From contig VXAZ01006886.1 of the NCBI GenBank assembly GCA_013399875.1, positions 2,431,288 through 2,495,287 of the forward strand: a stretch of 64,000 nucleotides of DNA, given 5' to 3'. The stretch comes from Gymnorhina tibicen (lineage: Eukaryota; Chordata; Aves; Passeriformes; Artamidae). The notes below the pieces were generated by a model. It was not told the origin of the DNA. It did not search any database and saw only the letters and a program-made list of their open reading frames with translations. Positions within the stretch are counted from its first letter, which is position 1; every line of letters begins with the position of its first letter. This document shows positions 1 to 13,156 of this stretch, one piece after another. The translations under genes and the position numbers were made by a program.

Positions 1-3000
1 TGAGTAGGATAAACCTTAGCAATTTCAGTTTGTTTGTCCTTCTTCTGACCTTCAGCTGTGGCTTTCTTGCATGTACATGTTTTTGGGTGACTGTTCTCTG
101 AAGGGATTGAGGTAACAGCAGTTGGTGACATTAGGTCCTTTAAGATGTTGTTTCTGTTGGGAAGTGAAAATTTGCTACTTTGGAAGCTCTAAAGCCCTCC
201 TAGTTTAGTGAAAGATGCAGTTTCTGTGTTCTGCAAAATCAGAGATGGGGATAGTTGACCACAAAGTAGAGATCACAAATGACAGCTGGTATCAATGCTC
301 CTCGAGCTTTCCACCCAGGATTTGAACCCTTGATAAAAGTTGAATTACGGTTTCTCTATTCACTTGGCAATTCTGTGAAAGATATCTTTCTGTAAGTTCA
401 ATCATACTTAACTGTGTGAAGAACAAGGCACATAAGCCTTCTGTGCCTTCATAATGTTATTTACCTAGTATTTAGTAAAGAAATTATGAAAAAGTTAACT
501 GAAAAACCTTAAAATGCTGAAATAAAGGCTGAAGTTTCACATTGCCAGTCTTTGCATTCAATGAATCAAAGCAGATTGAGAATTGGATAGCTCAGATGCA
601 AAAATTACTTTCTTAAGTTTTTTTTTTCCAATCATTCTGCTGCTAAAGTCAGAGAGAACTTTTGCATTATGATTATTCTCTGCTGTTCAGGCATTTGAAG
701 AGTGAATTGCTTTATCTTAACACTATGCAGAATTAATCTATTTTGACAGAGACTAAGGACAAGTGATCTGTTAAAAAATCAAGAAAGATTTTATGTTCTA
801 AATATAAAACAGCACAATTTCTTGGACAACTGAGAACAGTTGTGTTACAACTGAGTATTTGTCCAAGCATATGAGAGGTGCTTTGGTAACTCAGAACCTT
901 GTGCTCTCTGATACAGTAATTTTCTTCTTCCATTGAAGCAGGAAATGAAATGACAAAGGGAACCGGGAAACAGAGAAAACTGCAAGAATTTTAAACTGAA
1001 TGTGGGAAATATTACATCTTAACCATTTAGTTTTCTAAAACTGAATACAGGTGGAACATAACCATGAATAAGTTGTCAAGTGGGTGTTTAGGGCTCCTTT
1101 ATTGGAACTAATAGAACTTCTAGTCATAGATAAGGCTTGCTGGGGTGGGGTAGGGTGAGGAGGATTTGGGAGTTGTAGAATTCACTCATCAGATCTGTAA
1201 TACATCTTACCATGTGAAGTGTCAATTAATGTTTAAAACAGCCTCATGAGGACTGTTCACAGATGCCTGACTGGCCCTTCTGTTACATGTGCCATATCCT
1301 ACTGAAGGGAAGGAAGTTGTTAGAAACTGATCATGGCTCTGTTTTAATTAACGAACATGCCGAATGTGACACTGATTCCTCTCGAGTCTGTATTCAGGAA
1401 AAATGCAGTGGAGTTAGTTGTTCTGGACATAATTTGATTTATACCACTGCAAGGTCAGAATAAAGCCCTGTTACAAAATCACATAATTCATGAAGCTTAT
1501 TTAACTATTTAGGCAGGTTCCTCTGTTACACAAATGGAATCCACAGCAGTTAATCTAGTTCAGAGCAGGTTTTGGAATTAAGGCTTTGCTGCCAGAAAAA
1601 CAACAACCAACAAACAACATTCCAGTAAATGGAATTGCAGGAGGGATATCCCACAGGGTGAGAAGATTCAAAATAAATTGTGCCTGTCTAGCAAGATGCA
1701 AGATCAGCAATATGTCTTTACTTGATCTCTCTGATTTAGCTGTTTTATTTCTTTACCCTTCCAGTGCTGCCCTTTTGAGCTTGTATTTTTTCATATACTT
1801 TGGTGGAAGAAGCATTATTCTAGAATCACTGTTCCTGGGGCTGGTCTTCTCTCCGATGTAGTGCCTCCTGTCTCTCTGCAGTACGGTAATTTCCCCAGCT
1901 CCTCAATGGCATAATCACTGCCTTTTTATTTTGGGGGAGAGAGAGGTGTAATTTAAAAGAGGCTTTATGATAGTTTTCTGTTGGTATTTCTCACCTTTTA
2001 CAAACTGCTTTCAACAAGTGAGGAAGAAAAGTCCTCCAGTCAACCTCTTTGAGGTTCCAGAGAGCAGAAGTCCAGTCCTGGGTCTGTCTCAGGCTCTCTC
2101 AGAATGGACTCTGGTCCATTCTGTCTCTGTGCCTCAGTGAGGGAGGAGCAGTTCCCTTTTTCCTGCCTTGTTCCACCCTGCTTGCTCCTTTGGTATTACT
2201 GTTACTACCTGTAAGTGATGTGCTCAGCACATTTGCACGGTGATACGAAATGAGATGATCTGAATCTTTTGCCATATAATTTAAGATGTCATAAACTTCA
2301 CATTTTGCAGTGCTGGATTCATGTCTAAACCACAAGACTGATTAGAAGCTTTTGAGCTAGTTATTCACGAAACTACTGCTAGCATAGTGAAGCTCTGCAG
2401 GGAAAGTGGGTTTGGATAGGTTTAGCATTTCAGCTTTTTGTGAACTCCAAACATCTCTGAGAGTTATGAATGCAGAAAGTGCAATCAGAAAGAATCAGCT
2501 GAAAAGCCGAAAACCAGACTTAACAAATCCAATTTTGAATGACAAACCATTAGTGTTATGTACAATTGCATCTTGCTAAAATTACACAGGGGATAAATCA
2601 GTTATACCCATTAATTTAAACATTAAGTGTCTTATAATCGATTCTGATCTTTGCACAGAGTGAATAGGGTGTGATGGGTTTTACTTTTTTTTCTGGCATG
2701 AGAGATATACAAGTTTTCCTATTTTTGTATTATTTGTATACAATTCTATTTCAGTTATAAAAGAAATCCACCATTCCTAAGAAATAAAACAATATGCACT
2801 GTCTAAAATATTGATTGTCCTCCTCCTCCCATGTATTGTCAGCTGCATAGCCTGGAGCTTTTGCACATTTACTTTTCCTACTCCCTGGAACATATCTCTA
2901 GTCTTCGCTTTTCTCTGTTGCTCTTATGAGCAAGGATTCAAAATAAGGAATTTCAACATTAAGATCTGATCCTATCTGACAGCAGCTTACCGTTCATCTA

Positions 3001-6000
3001 AAATTTTTCAATCCAGTCCTGAGCCCCTTTTCTAGCAATGCTACTGCTGGAGATGCTGACAATGACAGAAGCAAAGAAGACTTTGCCATGACTGAGCTAC
3101 AGCATGGCTAAATAGGTTCAGCCTTTGTCCAGCACCAGGATCTGGAGATAAAGCCCAGGAATCCTCCCAGGAGTTGCTCTACTGGGTTTGCTGTTGTTTT
3201 CTCACTCATTTCCCTCTCTGTCGCTGAACTTCCAGATGCAGATGTGAGGAGATAAAAGGGGTTTCAGGGTGGAGAGGTGACAAAGCTGCCTATGGCTGTA
3301 TTCCCCTGGGAGCAGCCTCCTGCACAAAGGCCATAGGGAGTGATCACCTGGCAGAATTCCCCCTCACAGCTACACTGGACTTTGTCTGTGACATCGGCAT
3401 TAGTTTATTCTATTAACACTTCATTTTTTTCCCAAAAAGACTGCTTACAAGAGGTTTGTATATCACTTTGATACTTAGTACAGATGAAATAGTTTATCTC
3501 GAGAAGCTATTAAATACCTTGTTGGATATATTGCTGTGTTTGACCAAAAGTTCTAGGTTATTTTCTTTGGTGTTATTTACAAGACACAGCTCAAATTGGA
3601 TTTTTCTGTTTCATCTGACCTAAAAAAATGGCTTTCCATTTTTTAATCCTTCTTAGATCATAATTACAGTTGTAAAATGGCCTGTCATTCTCCCAAGCAG
3701 AGAATTACTGGATTGAGATGGAGCAGGGAGTGTGTCGTGCACTCATAGCTTTGCAGTAATTTGGTGCTCCATATATAGAGACAACACTCTGAGGGAAGCA
3801 GGAGAAAAATAGAACTGGTACTGCTGTGTTTCTCCTACAGATAGGAAATCAATAACGTATTTTTGATGAAAGGTGGTAGCTGCAATTCATACTTATAAAG
3901 GCAATGTGTCAAAAATCTATGTAGCATTAACAAAAAATGTTCATGAACTACTTTGAAAAAAAGTTATTTTCTTCCATTCATCTGTAAAATGCGTTCTGTA
4001 CTTCGACTGCCGAGCACCTGACCCAAGCAGGCACACAGGAATCGCCAGCAGGGGAATGAGAAATATTGTGCAGAGCCAGCGCCAAATGTCTTTGTACTTA
4101 GACCTCACTGGGAAATGCAAAGTACTCTGATAACATGTTTGATGACTAGTTCAGTAAACTACAAAAGTCATTATCTCTGCCTGTGGGTCAGTATGATTTG
4201 CCACTGGAAGCTGAAAATGTGCAAGATTTCACTACAGTTACTGCTACTAAAGAAAAAGCAGATACATAGTCAATAATTTGTTTGGGGTTTACTAAATATT
4301 TCATTTAATAAATCTACCTTCTCTCATAACTGGAAACAGTAATGAGGATACTTTAATTATAATTTCTTCCAGCTGTAATATTCAGGAAGATTCAGGCAGT
4401 GTTACGCATATGAATTTAAATCTTCATAACACAAAGAGATTAAATCACTAAAAAAAATATGTGGGTGCCCAAGAAATAAGAGAATATCAAAGTACACAAA
4501 AAGTAAAAGACTACAGAAACTATACCATAAAACTAAAGAAAATTTGAGGATTTTTTGTGTTCTCAGGTTTCAAAGGCTTTTTCTCTTCCCAGAGGAGCTC
4601 CATTCTCTAGTATTACACCTCAAGAAGAAGTGTACATAATCAGAAAAATGTGCAATACTGGTGGTTGGAATTTTTGAGAAGAGTTAAACTGAGGCAAGAC
4701 TCCCTGTTTTTTACCTGACTCCATTACCTTTTCTTGCATTCCTTTACTATTATTAATAGCACCGTTGAGTAATTACACTCAACACCATTCCCTATTGAAG
4801 TTTCCTACAGAATTACATGCACTTGACCTAGGAAGTGTTCATCTTAGGTTTAAGTATGATCAGGTGGTAAGTAAGCAGGATATAAACTTGCTTATGGTGA
4901 ACTAGAGTATGTACTATGTAGTTGAAAGGAATAAGCAATGTCTTCCATTTATTATGCAAATAGTACAAGATGCTCAAAAAGGCTGAGTCTTCAGTTTTAG
5001 AGAAATACTCCATTTTTAGCTAGTTGGTTCTGTTACTGGAAACTGCAACTTTCCAGTGTCTTCCAAGTTCGTCTCCCTCTCCTCCTCTTGTGGAAGAGGA
5101 TAAAGAATAGGAGCTGTCTGCCTGGGCCTGCCACGTCCACCAAGCCACCAAAAAGATTTTCAGTCGTTGCGGGTAGGTGGCAGTAGCTCAGCCTCTGTAA
5201 TCAGGCGAACCTTAGGTAATGCTATTACCAAAATGGGGGCAAACAAGGTTAATTACAAAGGCATACTTTTCTAAGAAAAGTAGCTTTACATAAAAGGTAA
5301 AGTCTTTCTTTATCTTGAGAGTGTGTGCCAGGAGAGCAAAACAGGAGGAACCAAAGGGTCATACAGAACTGCCTTAGCAGTCTACAAGTGCTTGGCTCCT
5401 GATTATACCACGGCAATATCCTGATCCAGTCTTCAAAAATAAATCCTTGCTCTTAGGTACAGCAAGAGAGATTATATGTACAACACTGGCCCTACAGTAT
5501 TTCTGGAGTATTATTTTTATATAATAATTCGAATATTTGGGAATGTTGTAAAGCAACCATTGCTCTGGTTAAGTGTTATAGAGGGTGGAATGTTAGCAGC
5601 AGCCAGTGCACATTAACAGCCGGAGCAACTTCAACCTCAACTAACACTCACTGTGTGTCTCAGTAGAGATATTTGGGGTGGAAGGACGTATTTCAGTCTG
5701 AGTTAAAAGAGAATTTTGTATCTTGTGTATTAGTTTAGTAAAAGAGACATTGAGACATTACAGTTTGACCTAAAGAAAGGATAGAGATGTCACTGATTAA
5801 TCTCACTGTCATAAAGTGGTTGTTCCTGCTAACAAAGAAAATGTCATTATGTTCTCCTGCAATATATTCTGCCCCTTATAACCTTCAGAGCAGAATAGCT
5901 ACACAGAGAAATCAGAAATTGTATGGTTTACTCATATCCCCTCAGTATTTCTATTTCTCAAAGGGAAGGCAGAGTATACCTGAGAATATTGTCTGATAAG

Positions 6001-8135
6001 ACAGCTTGGTTAATGTCTGTGGGTTTAGACTCTTTGTGGTTATTACCAAATTGCAAAAAGCAATATCTAATCTTGACTGGAAAAACAACAAATCCTGAGG
6101 AAAAAAGTGTGTTGTTTTCTGAGATGAAACAATTTCCATCACCCTTGGAGGCTAAAAAGTTAACATTTCCTTGTGCTGCTACAAATATTTCTCTATTTCC
6201 CTCAAGTGTACTAAGTCAGTGAATATTATCAAGTGTAATAACATTCACAACTGACTTTGAGCATTAGTAGGACTAATAAAGTTGGATCCTACTTTATCAT
6301 GGTATATTGCCTCTGAATTCACATATAAACCCACAAAATTTAACTATTAAGCTAGACTAAAGATTCAACTATGTTGAGCTAATACTCAGTGGATACAAAT
6401 AAGTGCAGTTACTGAGCAAATTTGCACATACAAATGCTTCATTCCACAGTATCCCTCACATCTACAAATCATCCTTCATTTTCTGTTATATTCATCTTTT
6501 AGAGTCAGAAATTCATGCATATGTTAACTTATAAATTAAACATTCACTTTGACTCCTATTATTTGTTATCTTCTATCTCTTCAGTGGATGTCTGCAGATT
6601 TAGATATGGGTGAGGATTTAGGTTATGGTGACCACATTAACTACAGCTTTACCCAATATGTTGTTCCTTCCTGCATTAGCATTTTTTGCATTAAAAGGAT
6701 ATGGTTTCATAAAATGTTATCTACTGCTTGGTTTAAATATATCACTTTACAAAAGAGAACAGAAGAATTTGTGAATGCATTTTCCAAATTAGAGAGATTT
6801 TTAACAAGGACACGTGAGTTAGTCTTTCAGAGCCCCCATGTGGTGCAAACAGACTGATGGGATCAATACCATTGCCTTCCCTATGATTATCTATCCTGGC
6901 ACTCTTTGTAGTGATTCATTTTCCATGCTTGTTTAGTCTAAAGCTTCCCACGGGAGGAGGCTGCTGCCTGCACTCATTCAAAGATAGTGGCTGTCATGGT
7001 TATCATTTAAGAATTAATTGTTTGTGACATACACAGGTTAAATAAATAGGACTGGATAGTTTTCGAGCACTGAACTGGTTTTAATTACCAGAAGGAAAAA
7101 TGTAGGCAGACTTCTTCTCTTAGGAACTACACAGGATGGATGCAGTAAGTGTCCTTGAATGACAGATCAGAATTCATCATCTCTCCATATCTGACTACTC
7201 ATGCAAGCAGTGGCTGAAGACTTTTACAAGGTAGATAGTCATTCCATATTTAGTCCTCAGAGTCCCTTCAAACAAGCTGATTTAAAAGCCATGTGCTAAT
7301 ATTAATGTTAAACTATCCTCATGGAGCACAAACTGTCACCACTCTTCCCTCTTTAAATATTTTACAGAGCATTGCTTCTCTTTATCTTAGGGGGATGTGA
7401 AAGGCAAATTGTCAGTAAATGCTAACCAGAGTAACAAGCTGTAGGATGCACTGTCATACATTTAAGGAGCTTTATGAATCAGGTTTTACTGAACCACTCA
7501 GGACAGCACCAATATTCACAAAAGTGCAGTGTTGATTACTGCACCTGACTCTTGACTTACTGTGCCAGTCCTGGCTCAAGTAATTCCCAGTCTTAGTTGC
7601 AAAAAGCAGGATGCTGGCAAAGTTACCAACTTGCTGATACTTCCAAACCACTCTGCTCGATGAAGGAAGGCACAATAAGACATGAGGAAAAACCAGCTCA
7701 GTATTCAAAAGCTTTGTCCACCCATAGTGCCAGTAAATGGGAATTTTTTCAGGTAGAGCAGCTGGGGAATCATTCTTAGGGTGGAAAAAAACAAACTGGA
7801 TCTTAAGTTTTCAGCTTCTTTTGCAAATACAGTGTTAGGCTGCAGGGCCCTTCTGCTGCTGTATTTTTCAGCAGGGAGAGAGAAGTGTGTTCTTACACAA
7901 TGATTTTGATGATGTTTTTTCTTGCTTTATCTCATCCCTCCAGTTTTCAGCAGGCAGTTGGGCAGCAACTTTCTGTTCAAGCTCATTTATTTTGTAATTA
8001 TCCTAAGTGGTACAACACTCTACAATCATTCTTTTTATGAGATACGCTAATCATTAGAGATAAGTTTTGCTTCACGGAAACTAATCCTGATATCAGAGAA
8101 TATTACAGTAATACCAAACATGTCTGTTTTGTTAG
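1..8135 (+). other. RBP1: RBP1 intron 2 (3' part), no gene seen
   Basis: This AT-rich DNA precedes RBP1 exon 3. By family gene structure it should be the end of intron 2. I saw no second gene, RNA gene, LTR or CR1 end in it. The open frames here are under about 105 codons, have no recognisable product and fit chance. Confidence 0.7.
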
Positions 8136-8237
8136 ACCACCGTGTCTTGGGATGGAGATAAGCTGCTTTGTGTACAGAATGGAGAGAAAGAAGGCCGTGG
8201 TTGGACCCAGTGGATTGAAGGAGACGAAATGCACCTG
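8136..8237 (+). CDS. RBP1: RBP1 coding exon 3
   Basis: This phase-0 exon lies between the acceptor ...tttgttag and the donor gtaaga. It encodes 34 residues that correspond to about residues 85-118 of the usual 135-residue protein: [10 protein letters not shown], then [12 protein letters not shown], then [11 protein letters not shown]. It carries the Gln that contacts the retinoid hydroxyl. RBP2 exon 3 in this window is its exact length match. Confidence 0.96.
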
Positions 8238-11200
8238 GTAAGATCGCATACAAGGTTTTGAATGCCACTCTATTAAAACGGTTAGATATAACACAGCAGG
8301 GAGCGTGCTATGTTATTTTGGCTTACTTTGACATAATTTTGTATTGGTGCAGCATTTGACTTGTTTCTAAAGCAACAGTTTCATTTGGAGCCATTATGTT
8401 TTTATGTCCCTTACAAAGCCTGACAATTTCAAATGCTCTTTCTGTGCTCAGTGTCTGTCCAGACACACCAGGCTGAAATGTTCACACAAGGAAGACATTT
8501 AACAGAATGTCCCTCACACAGTCTGTAAAATACTTAGTATGGGAGCTGTGAAACTGAGCTCTCAACAATAAGGGGAAAATACACCACTGTTCTTTTAAAA
8601 TAATTACAGGCCACACTACATTATAGCCTAGAGAACTAAAACAGCAATTAAGTTTTTGAAATTGGTGTTTTTTCAGATCATAATTTTTATCTTTCTAAAT
8701 TAACAGGACCTGAAAGAAGATGCCTATTCTTTTGTCCTATAACTCTTTATAACTCGCTCTCTCATCAGTGTGGGTAAAAGGCAGTCTTCCTGCTGAGATA
8801 ATAAACTCCAACCTCCATTTCTCTTCACTGTGCAGTACTATTAGCATTCAGCAATCTAAATGGATATCCTCTAAATGTTCAAATCACTAGCAGAGTTAGG
8901 AAATCTTTGCAGAAGTATCCCAAGCCCTTTATTACTAAACATAATTTTGAGAAAGTATTGGCTGTCCCAGGATCCAGTTTAGGAAAAGAATGTATGTGAC
9001 ACATCTTGCCATCTGGACTTGATGCAGCACAGGTACGGAGAAGGTTGCTGTGTAAGTGATGACTTTATAGCTGAGGCCATGGGCTCGCCTAAAGGAGGGG
9101 AGGAAGCAATAAAAAGGAGATGCCTGAATTTGCTGTGTATACATACTCCCTCCATGAAGCACATTTCAGTATTTCCACACTGCCTCCCAGCTGCACCTCA
9201 GGCATCAGCCCTTTCAGGTTCTCTGCTGGCAAACAGGTCTCAATTAGCCACTACAATGCCTGGCCTAGAAGTTCAGCTGACACCTGGCTGCCCTCAGTCA
9301 TACACATCTGTGCATTCCTCTGCTCATATATGAACAGCAGCACCAGTTGCTCTTGGATTTCTCTGGATTGGCATCCTGGTTTCTGGCCCTTGCTAGCTCC
9401 CAGGCATTAATCTCTTCCCATCTCCTGTCCCCAACACCAATTCCTTTAGCCCCGGTTTCTGCTATCCTTACTCCGATTCCTGCTCTAGCTACACAACCTG
9501 GCCATGGACCTCCATTGCCCAGACCATTTTCTAGACTTGTCCCTGTCAGGAGGTTGATTTTAGAGGTCAGAAACTCAGATTCAGTTGCTCAAATATATGT
9601 GTCTAGTGCAAGTTTAGGTAGCCCAGGGTAACCTGACTGCTCTGATGCTGCTTTTCAGAAGGCTGGGAAGAATTCTGGATCATACCTGCCAGCTCATGCA
9701 TTCACTCATTGGCACTTGGACAATTTACCACAATCTGTCTCTCATGTATGCAGAAGTCAGTACAAAATTACTTCATGCAAAGGAAGTAACCAAGCATTTT
9801 AGAGCCGACTCCTCAATATTTCAATTTTCTCACTTCTTGTATTTCATGAACTTCAAAAGATGTCCTCTTTATTTCTCTAATCCTTGTTAATGCACCTCTC
9901 TCGATTAAAAATACAGTACAGAGTCCCCTTTAGTATCCAGTTTTTGACCAGCTAAGATTACTAGGTCCTGTACTTTTGAGAGTGCTTTGATACAATGAGC
10001 AGTTACTGTTAAAGAATTGATACTTCAATAACTTTATGATCCTCCTGAACTTTACACAATGGGCCAAGTGTTAATTTATTCTTTTCACAGTTCTGCAGAG
10101 AGCAGGACCACATCCTTTAGTAGTTTATCGCTTCCTATTTTCTTCATTTCATTCTGTGGTCTGTACTTTGTAGTTCTTTTTAGATTTTCTTTTATGTGAG
10201 TGACTTATTTGACCATTCCCCATTTCCTTTTGAGTTTTATTGCCCTTTTCTATTGTATTGATTGCTTCTGCTCCATAGTTTTTGTCACTGTCAGCAGATC
10301 TCTCAGCCCTTATTGCACACTCCTTCTCCTGGGTTACCTCTGCAGTAGTGAAGAAAACAGGTCCTAACTAAAGTCACTGGACCAGTCTGTTGTTCCACCA
10401 ATTCAGCATAAAGCACTTTCTCTTATTGGGGTCTAGCAACGTATGTCAATTAAGGTTATTGACCTAGTTTAAGATTTTTTAAGGTCATTTTATCAAAGTC
10501 CCCCATAAGAAATGTGCATAACTTCCTCAAAATGTTCTGGGAGCTTTATTAAAAGTCTCATCTCGAACTGGAAAGTGAATCCCTTCTTCTAGGTCATACA
10601 TAAGCATTGTCTTTATGTCCCTTAAGAGCTTCCATGCTATTTTTTCTTGCACCTAAAGCAGTTGCCACAGGCACGCATCCCAGGCACACACCTGTGTGCA
10701 CTTCTCAGGTCAAACTTAAGGAGCTTCAGGAACGGAGGTGGGTAAACAGGCAAACAGCAGCAGCCTCACAAATCCGAGCCCAAGATGCAAACACTGCCCC
10801 TACTTATGCCCAGCTCACAGCCATCCAAAGATTAGCAAGGGGGTGTTTGAAAAGCTCTTGGGAACACAAAGGAACAGCATTATGCATCCAGTGTGGTCAG
10901 GCTCAGTCCCACCTCACTGCTGTGCTGTTTGATAGACCTGGATCAAATCTTCTGTACAGTTACCTGTCCTTTTGTAGCCATGATCTCTGTGTTGCTGAAG
11001 TGGACCCTGATTTCTGAATTTGTAGGCTTGAGCTACCAGTCACCATTACACAGATTCAGAACTGGTGAGGCAAATCCATCCCCACTTCTTTATGTATCCA
11101 AAACAGAGAAGGCCCATTTCAAAGACCTAAAGCAGTTGTATACACTGCAAATAGAGAATAATGCATCAGGAACATATTTGGCCCTTTAAGATCTGAGATC

Positions 11201-11468
11201 CCAAAATAACTTCCCTTACTCCACTTTTTAGCAGAACACAAATCCAAACCAGATGGTTTCTTTTACGATGAAAAATAGGCTAAAAATATGTACAAGCCTC
11301 CCAATATAATTGTATAGAAAATTGTGGACTCAAATTAAGCTGGACATACACATGAATTTATAATGTTTGTGTCCCAAGTAAAAGCTGTGGTTTTTAATTA
11401 TTTTCTCTTCCTAGGAAATAAGAGTTTGTGGAGTCACATGTAAGCAGGTCTTTAAGAAGGTACAGTGA
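8136..11468 (+). CDS. RBP1: RBP1, cellular retinol-binding protein 1, 3' part (coding exons 3 and 4)
   Basis: The product is a cytosolic carrier of the intracellular lipid-binding protein family. It binds all-trans-retinol and retinal inside a ten-strand beta-barrel and presents them to LRAT and retinol dehydrogenases. Two exons are visible: 8136-8237 (102 nt, 34 codons) and 11415-11468 (54 nt, 17 codons plus TGA). Both are flanked by AG acceptors, and the first by a GT donor. The translation begins [20 protein letters not shown] and ends CKQVFKKVQ, which is nearly identical to mammalian RBP1. The retinol-contacting Gln of the family (Gln108 without the Met) is present in GWTQWIEGD. Exon lengths of 102 and 54 nt are the family standard. 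Exons 1 and 2 (about 84 codons) are upstream of base 1; I looked for exon 2 in 1-8135 and did not find it. The last exon has Cys-Gly where human RBP1 has Glu-Gly. RBP2 is the next gene downstream, in the same orientation. Confidence 0.96.
8238..11414 (+). other. RBP1: RBP1 intron 3
   Basis: This 3,177-bp intron has a GT donor and the AG acceptor cttcctag. It includes a slightly more GC-rich, CT-rich stretch at about 9,150-9,600 whose overlapping open frames (94-104 codons) do not resemble any protein I know. No repeat family was recognised. Confidence 0.8.
11415..11468 (+). CDS. RBP1: RBP1 coding exon 4 with stop codon
   Basis: The acceptor is cttcctag. The exon reads [17 protein letters not shown] and stops at TGA (11466-11468). 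The C-terminal CKQVFKKVQ is diagnostic for RBP1. This is the last beta-strand of the barrel. Confidence 0.96.
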   Translation, partial: EIRVCGVTCKQVFKKVQ

Positions 11469-11670
11469 GCCTACTGCTGCTACAGGAGTGAAGAACAATA
11501 GAATTTACAGACTTGGCACCAGCTCTCCAAATGCTAGTGCTGAACATCATCAGTGACAAGAGCAATCACAGAAATGAAGATCACATTAGAACTGTATAGT
11601 TAGAATAACATATTTTTAGGAAATAACTTTGAATAAGTGACTGCAAATAAAACTATTTTTAGAAATGCCA
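11469..11670 (+). other. RBP1: RBP1 3' UTR with poly(A) signal
   Basis: This is non-coding sequence after the RBP1 stop. A canonical AATAAA lies at 11646-11651, so cleavage is inferred near 11665-11675. A second AATAAA at 11990-11995 could serve a longer transcript. The exact end is inferred. Confidence 0.6.
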
Positions 11671-12580
11671 ATTAAAGATACTAAACTCTATAAATATGTG
11701 CATACCATAATTCTTGGCTACACCAAAAAACGACTGTTAGGTATAAGACAAGATGCTGGAGTTTAGACCTTGTAAGGTATTTTTTTACTCTCAATAGACT
11801 TCACCCTTTCAGAGCCTTAGCAAGGGGCCTCTAGATAGCCTTGTTTTCAAATGTTGAACTGCAGTTTTAGGAAAGCAAATGAGAACTGTAGGATGCAGCT
11901 TGCACTTAAATCCTGAATTCACTGGAGCCAGTAAGAATGTTACCATTAGCTCCACTGGAGCAGCACTATACTGGAAGTGTTCCATCAAAAATAAAAATCT
12001 GATCTCTCAAAATAAGTAAATTCATGGATCAATACTTTGGAAAAACAGTGCTTACAAAAGCATGGCTAAGGGGCAATTCTTTTCCAAATGCTTTAGCCAA
12101 TATCTGCCCATGATTTTTTTTTCCTAAAAATTTTTTTTTAGAAACGAAGAGTAAGATCATAGCTAGAAACTGTCTATAATTGTACACACACCACACAGAG
12201 GATAAGACCAGTATTGCTTTGTACAGTATCATTTGCAGATGTTTTTATGCCCCATCATAGTCCCATGTCCTCGTGCAGACTGAGCGTAGGAAAGCCTTGG
12301 GCTGGCAGTTTAAATCAGAGCACTGATTTAAACATTAGTGAGGGTAATACTTTGCTGCCCATACTGCCAGATTTTCAGTCCGTCAACACTCTGGATACAC
12401 AGTGAGCACCACCACTTCGCATCAAATTCTAAAAGGTTGGATCAGAGCTTTAGCATTAACACAGAATTCCAAGTGTCTCCTGTAACAGCTGTTACCAGAC
12501 ATTTTCAGGGACTCAGTCAGTGGGGAAATCACTATGGCAGAGCCTGCTCTGAAGTGGGAACATCCCTTTCGCTGCTCTGC

Positions 12581-12628
12581 TGCAACTCCTGTGCTTAGCC
12601 CTGCTGCAACTCCTGTGCTTAGCCCTGC
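12581..12628. repeat. 24-bp perfect tandem duplication
   Basis: Two identical 24-bp copies lie head to tail at 12581-12604 and 12605-12628. Each starts TGCAACTCCTG and ends AGCCCTGC. The identity implies a recent duplication by slippage. Confidence 0.9.
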
Positions 12629-12776
12629 TTTGCCTTGCCTGGGGGCTCCGTGCTGACTGAGACATTTTAGACATGTAAATGGGAACAAATGCTGCCATCC
12701 TCTACTAACCAGGGACTGTTTTAAAATATGCACTGTTACTAATCCTGTTTAGAAAATCTGGGAGCCTGATCTAACA

Positions 12777-12862
12777 TAGACTCATAGACTCACAGAATGG
12801 CCTGGGTTGGAAGGGACCTTAAAGATCAGTAAGTCCAACCTCTCTGCCCTGGGCAGGGACAC
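12777..12862 (-). mobile_element. CR1 LINE 3' end fragment
   Basis: The + strand reads CATAGACTCACAGAATGG, then GGTTGGAAGGGACCTTAAAGAT, then GTCCAACCTCTCTGCCC. This is the reverse complement of the conserved 3' terminus of the avian CR1 retrotransposon. It is a 5'-truncated copy of about 86 bp, as is typical for CR1. Confidence 0.88.
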
Positions 12863-13134
12863 AGCATAAAGAAAAGGAGGTTCAGAAACAGTCATTGTAA
12901 AGTCTAAAGTTAGCACAGCAGGGATGATAAACTTTCTGAACCATGGTATTTCAATAGTACTATATCTTGTGAGTGTAGCATCAGATGTGCTGTAACGGAC
13001 ATCTAATTCAATTTTCTGAAGTTTTGGGGTTTCTTTTACTTCAGAAAGTACACAGAAGATATTATCCATGAAGACTTAAGCATCCCCATGTGATAAACAT
13101 GTAAATTCCCTCTCCATGTAAATTCTTGTGTTAC

Positions 13135-13156
13135 TATTGCAACAGCTGTTGCAATA
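13135..13156. repeat. 22-bp perfect palindrome
   Basis: The sequence is its own reverse complement around the centre 13145/13146. It reads TATTGCAACAG followed by the exact complement of that half. The core is the E-box CAGCTG, flanked by inverted TTGCAA. Function is unknown. Confidence 0.9.

Noticed and set aside
1..8135. Search for RBP1 exon 2
   Set aside because: No sequence encoding the expected TLSTFRNY block was seen; exon 2 must lie upstream of the window.
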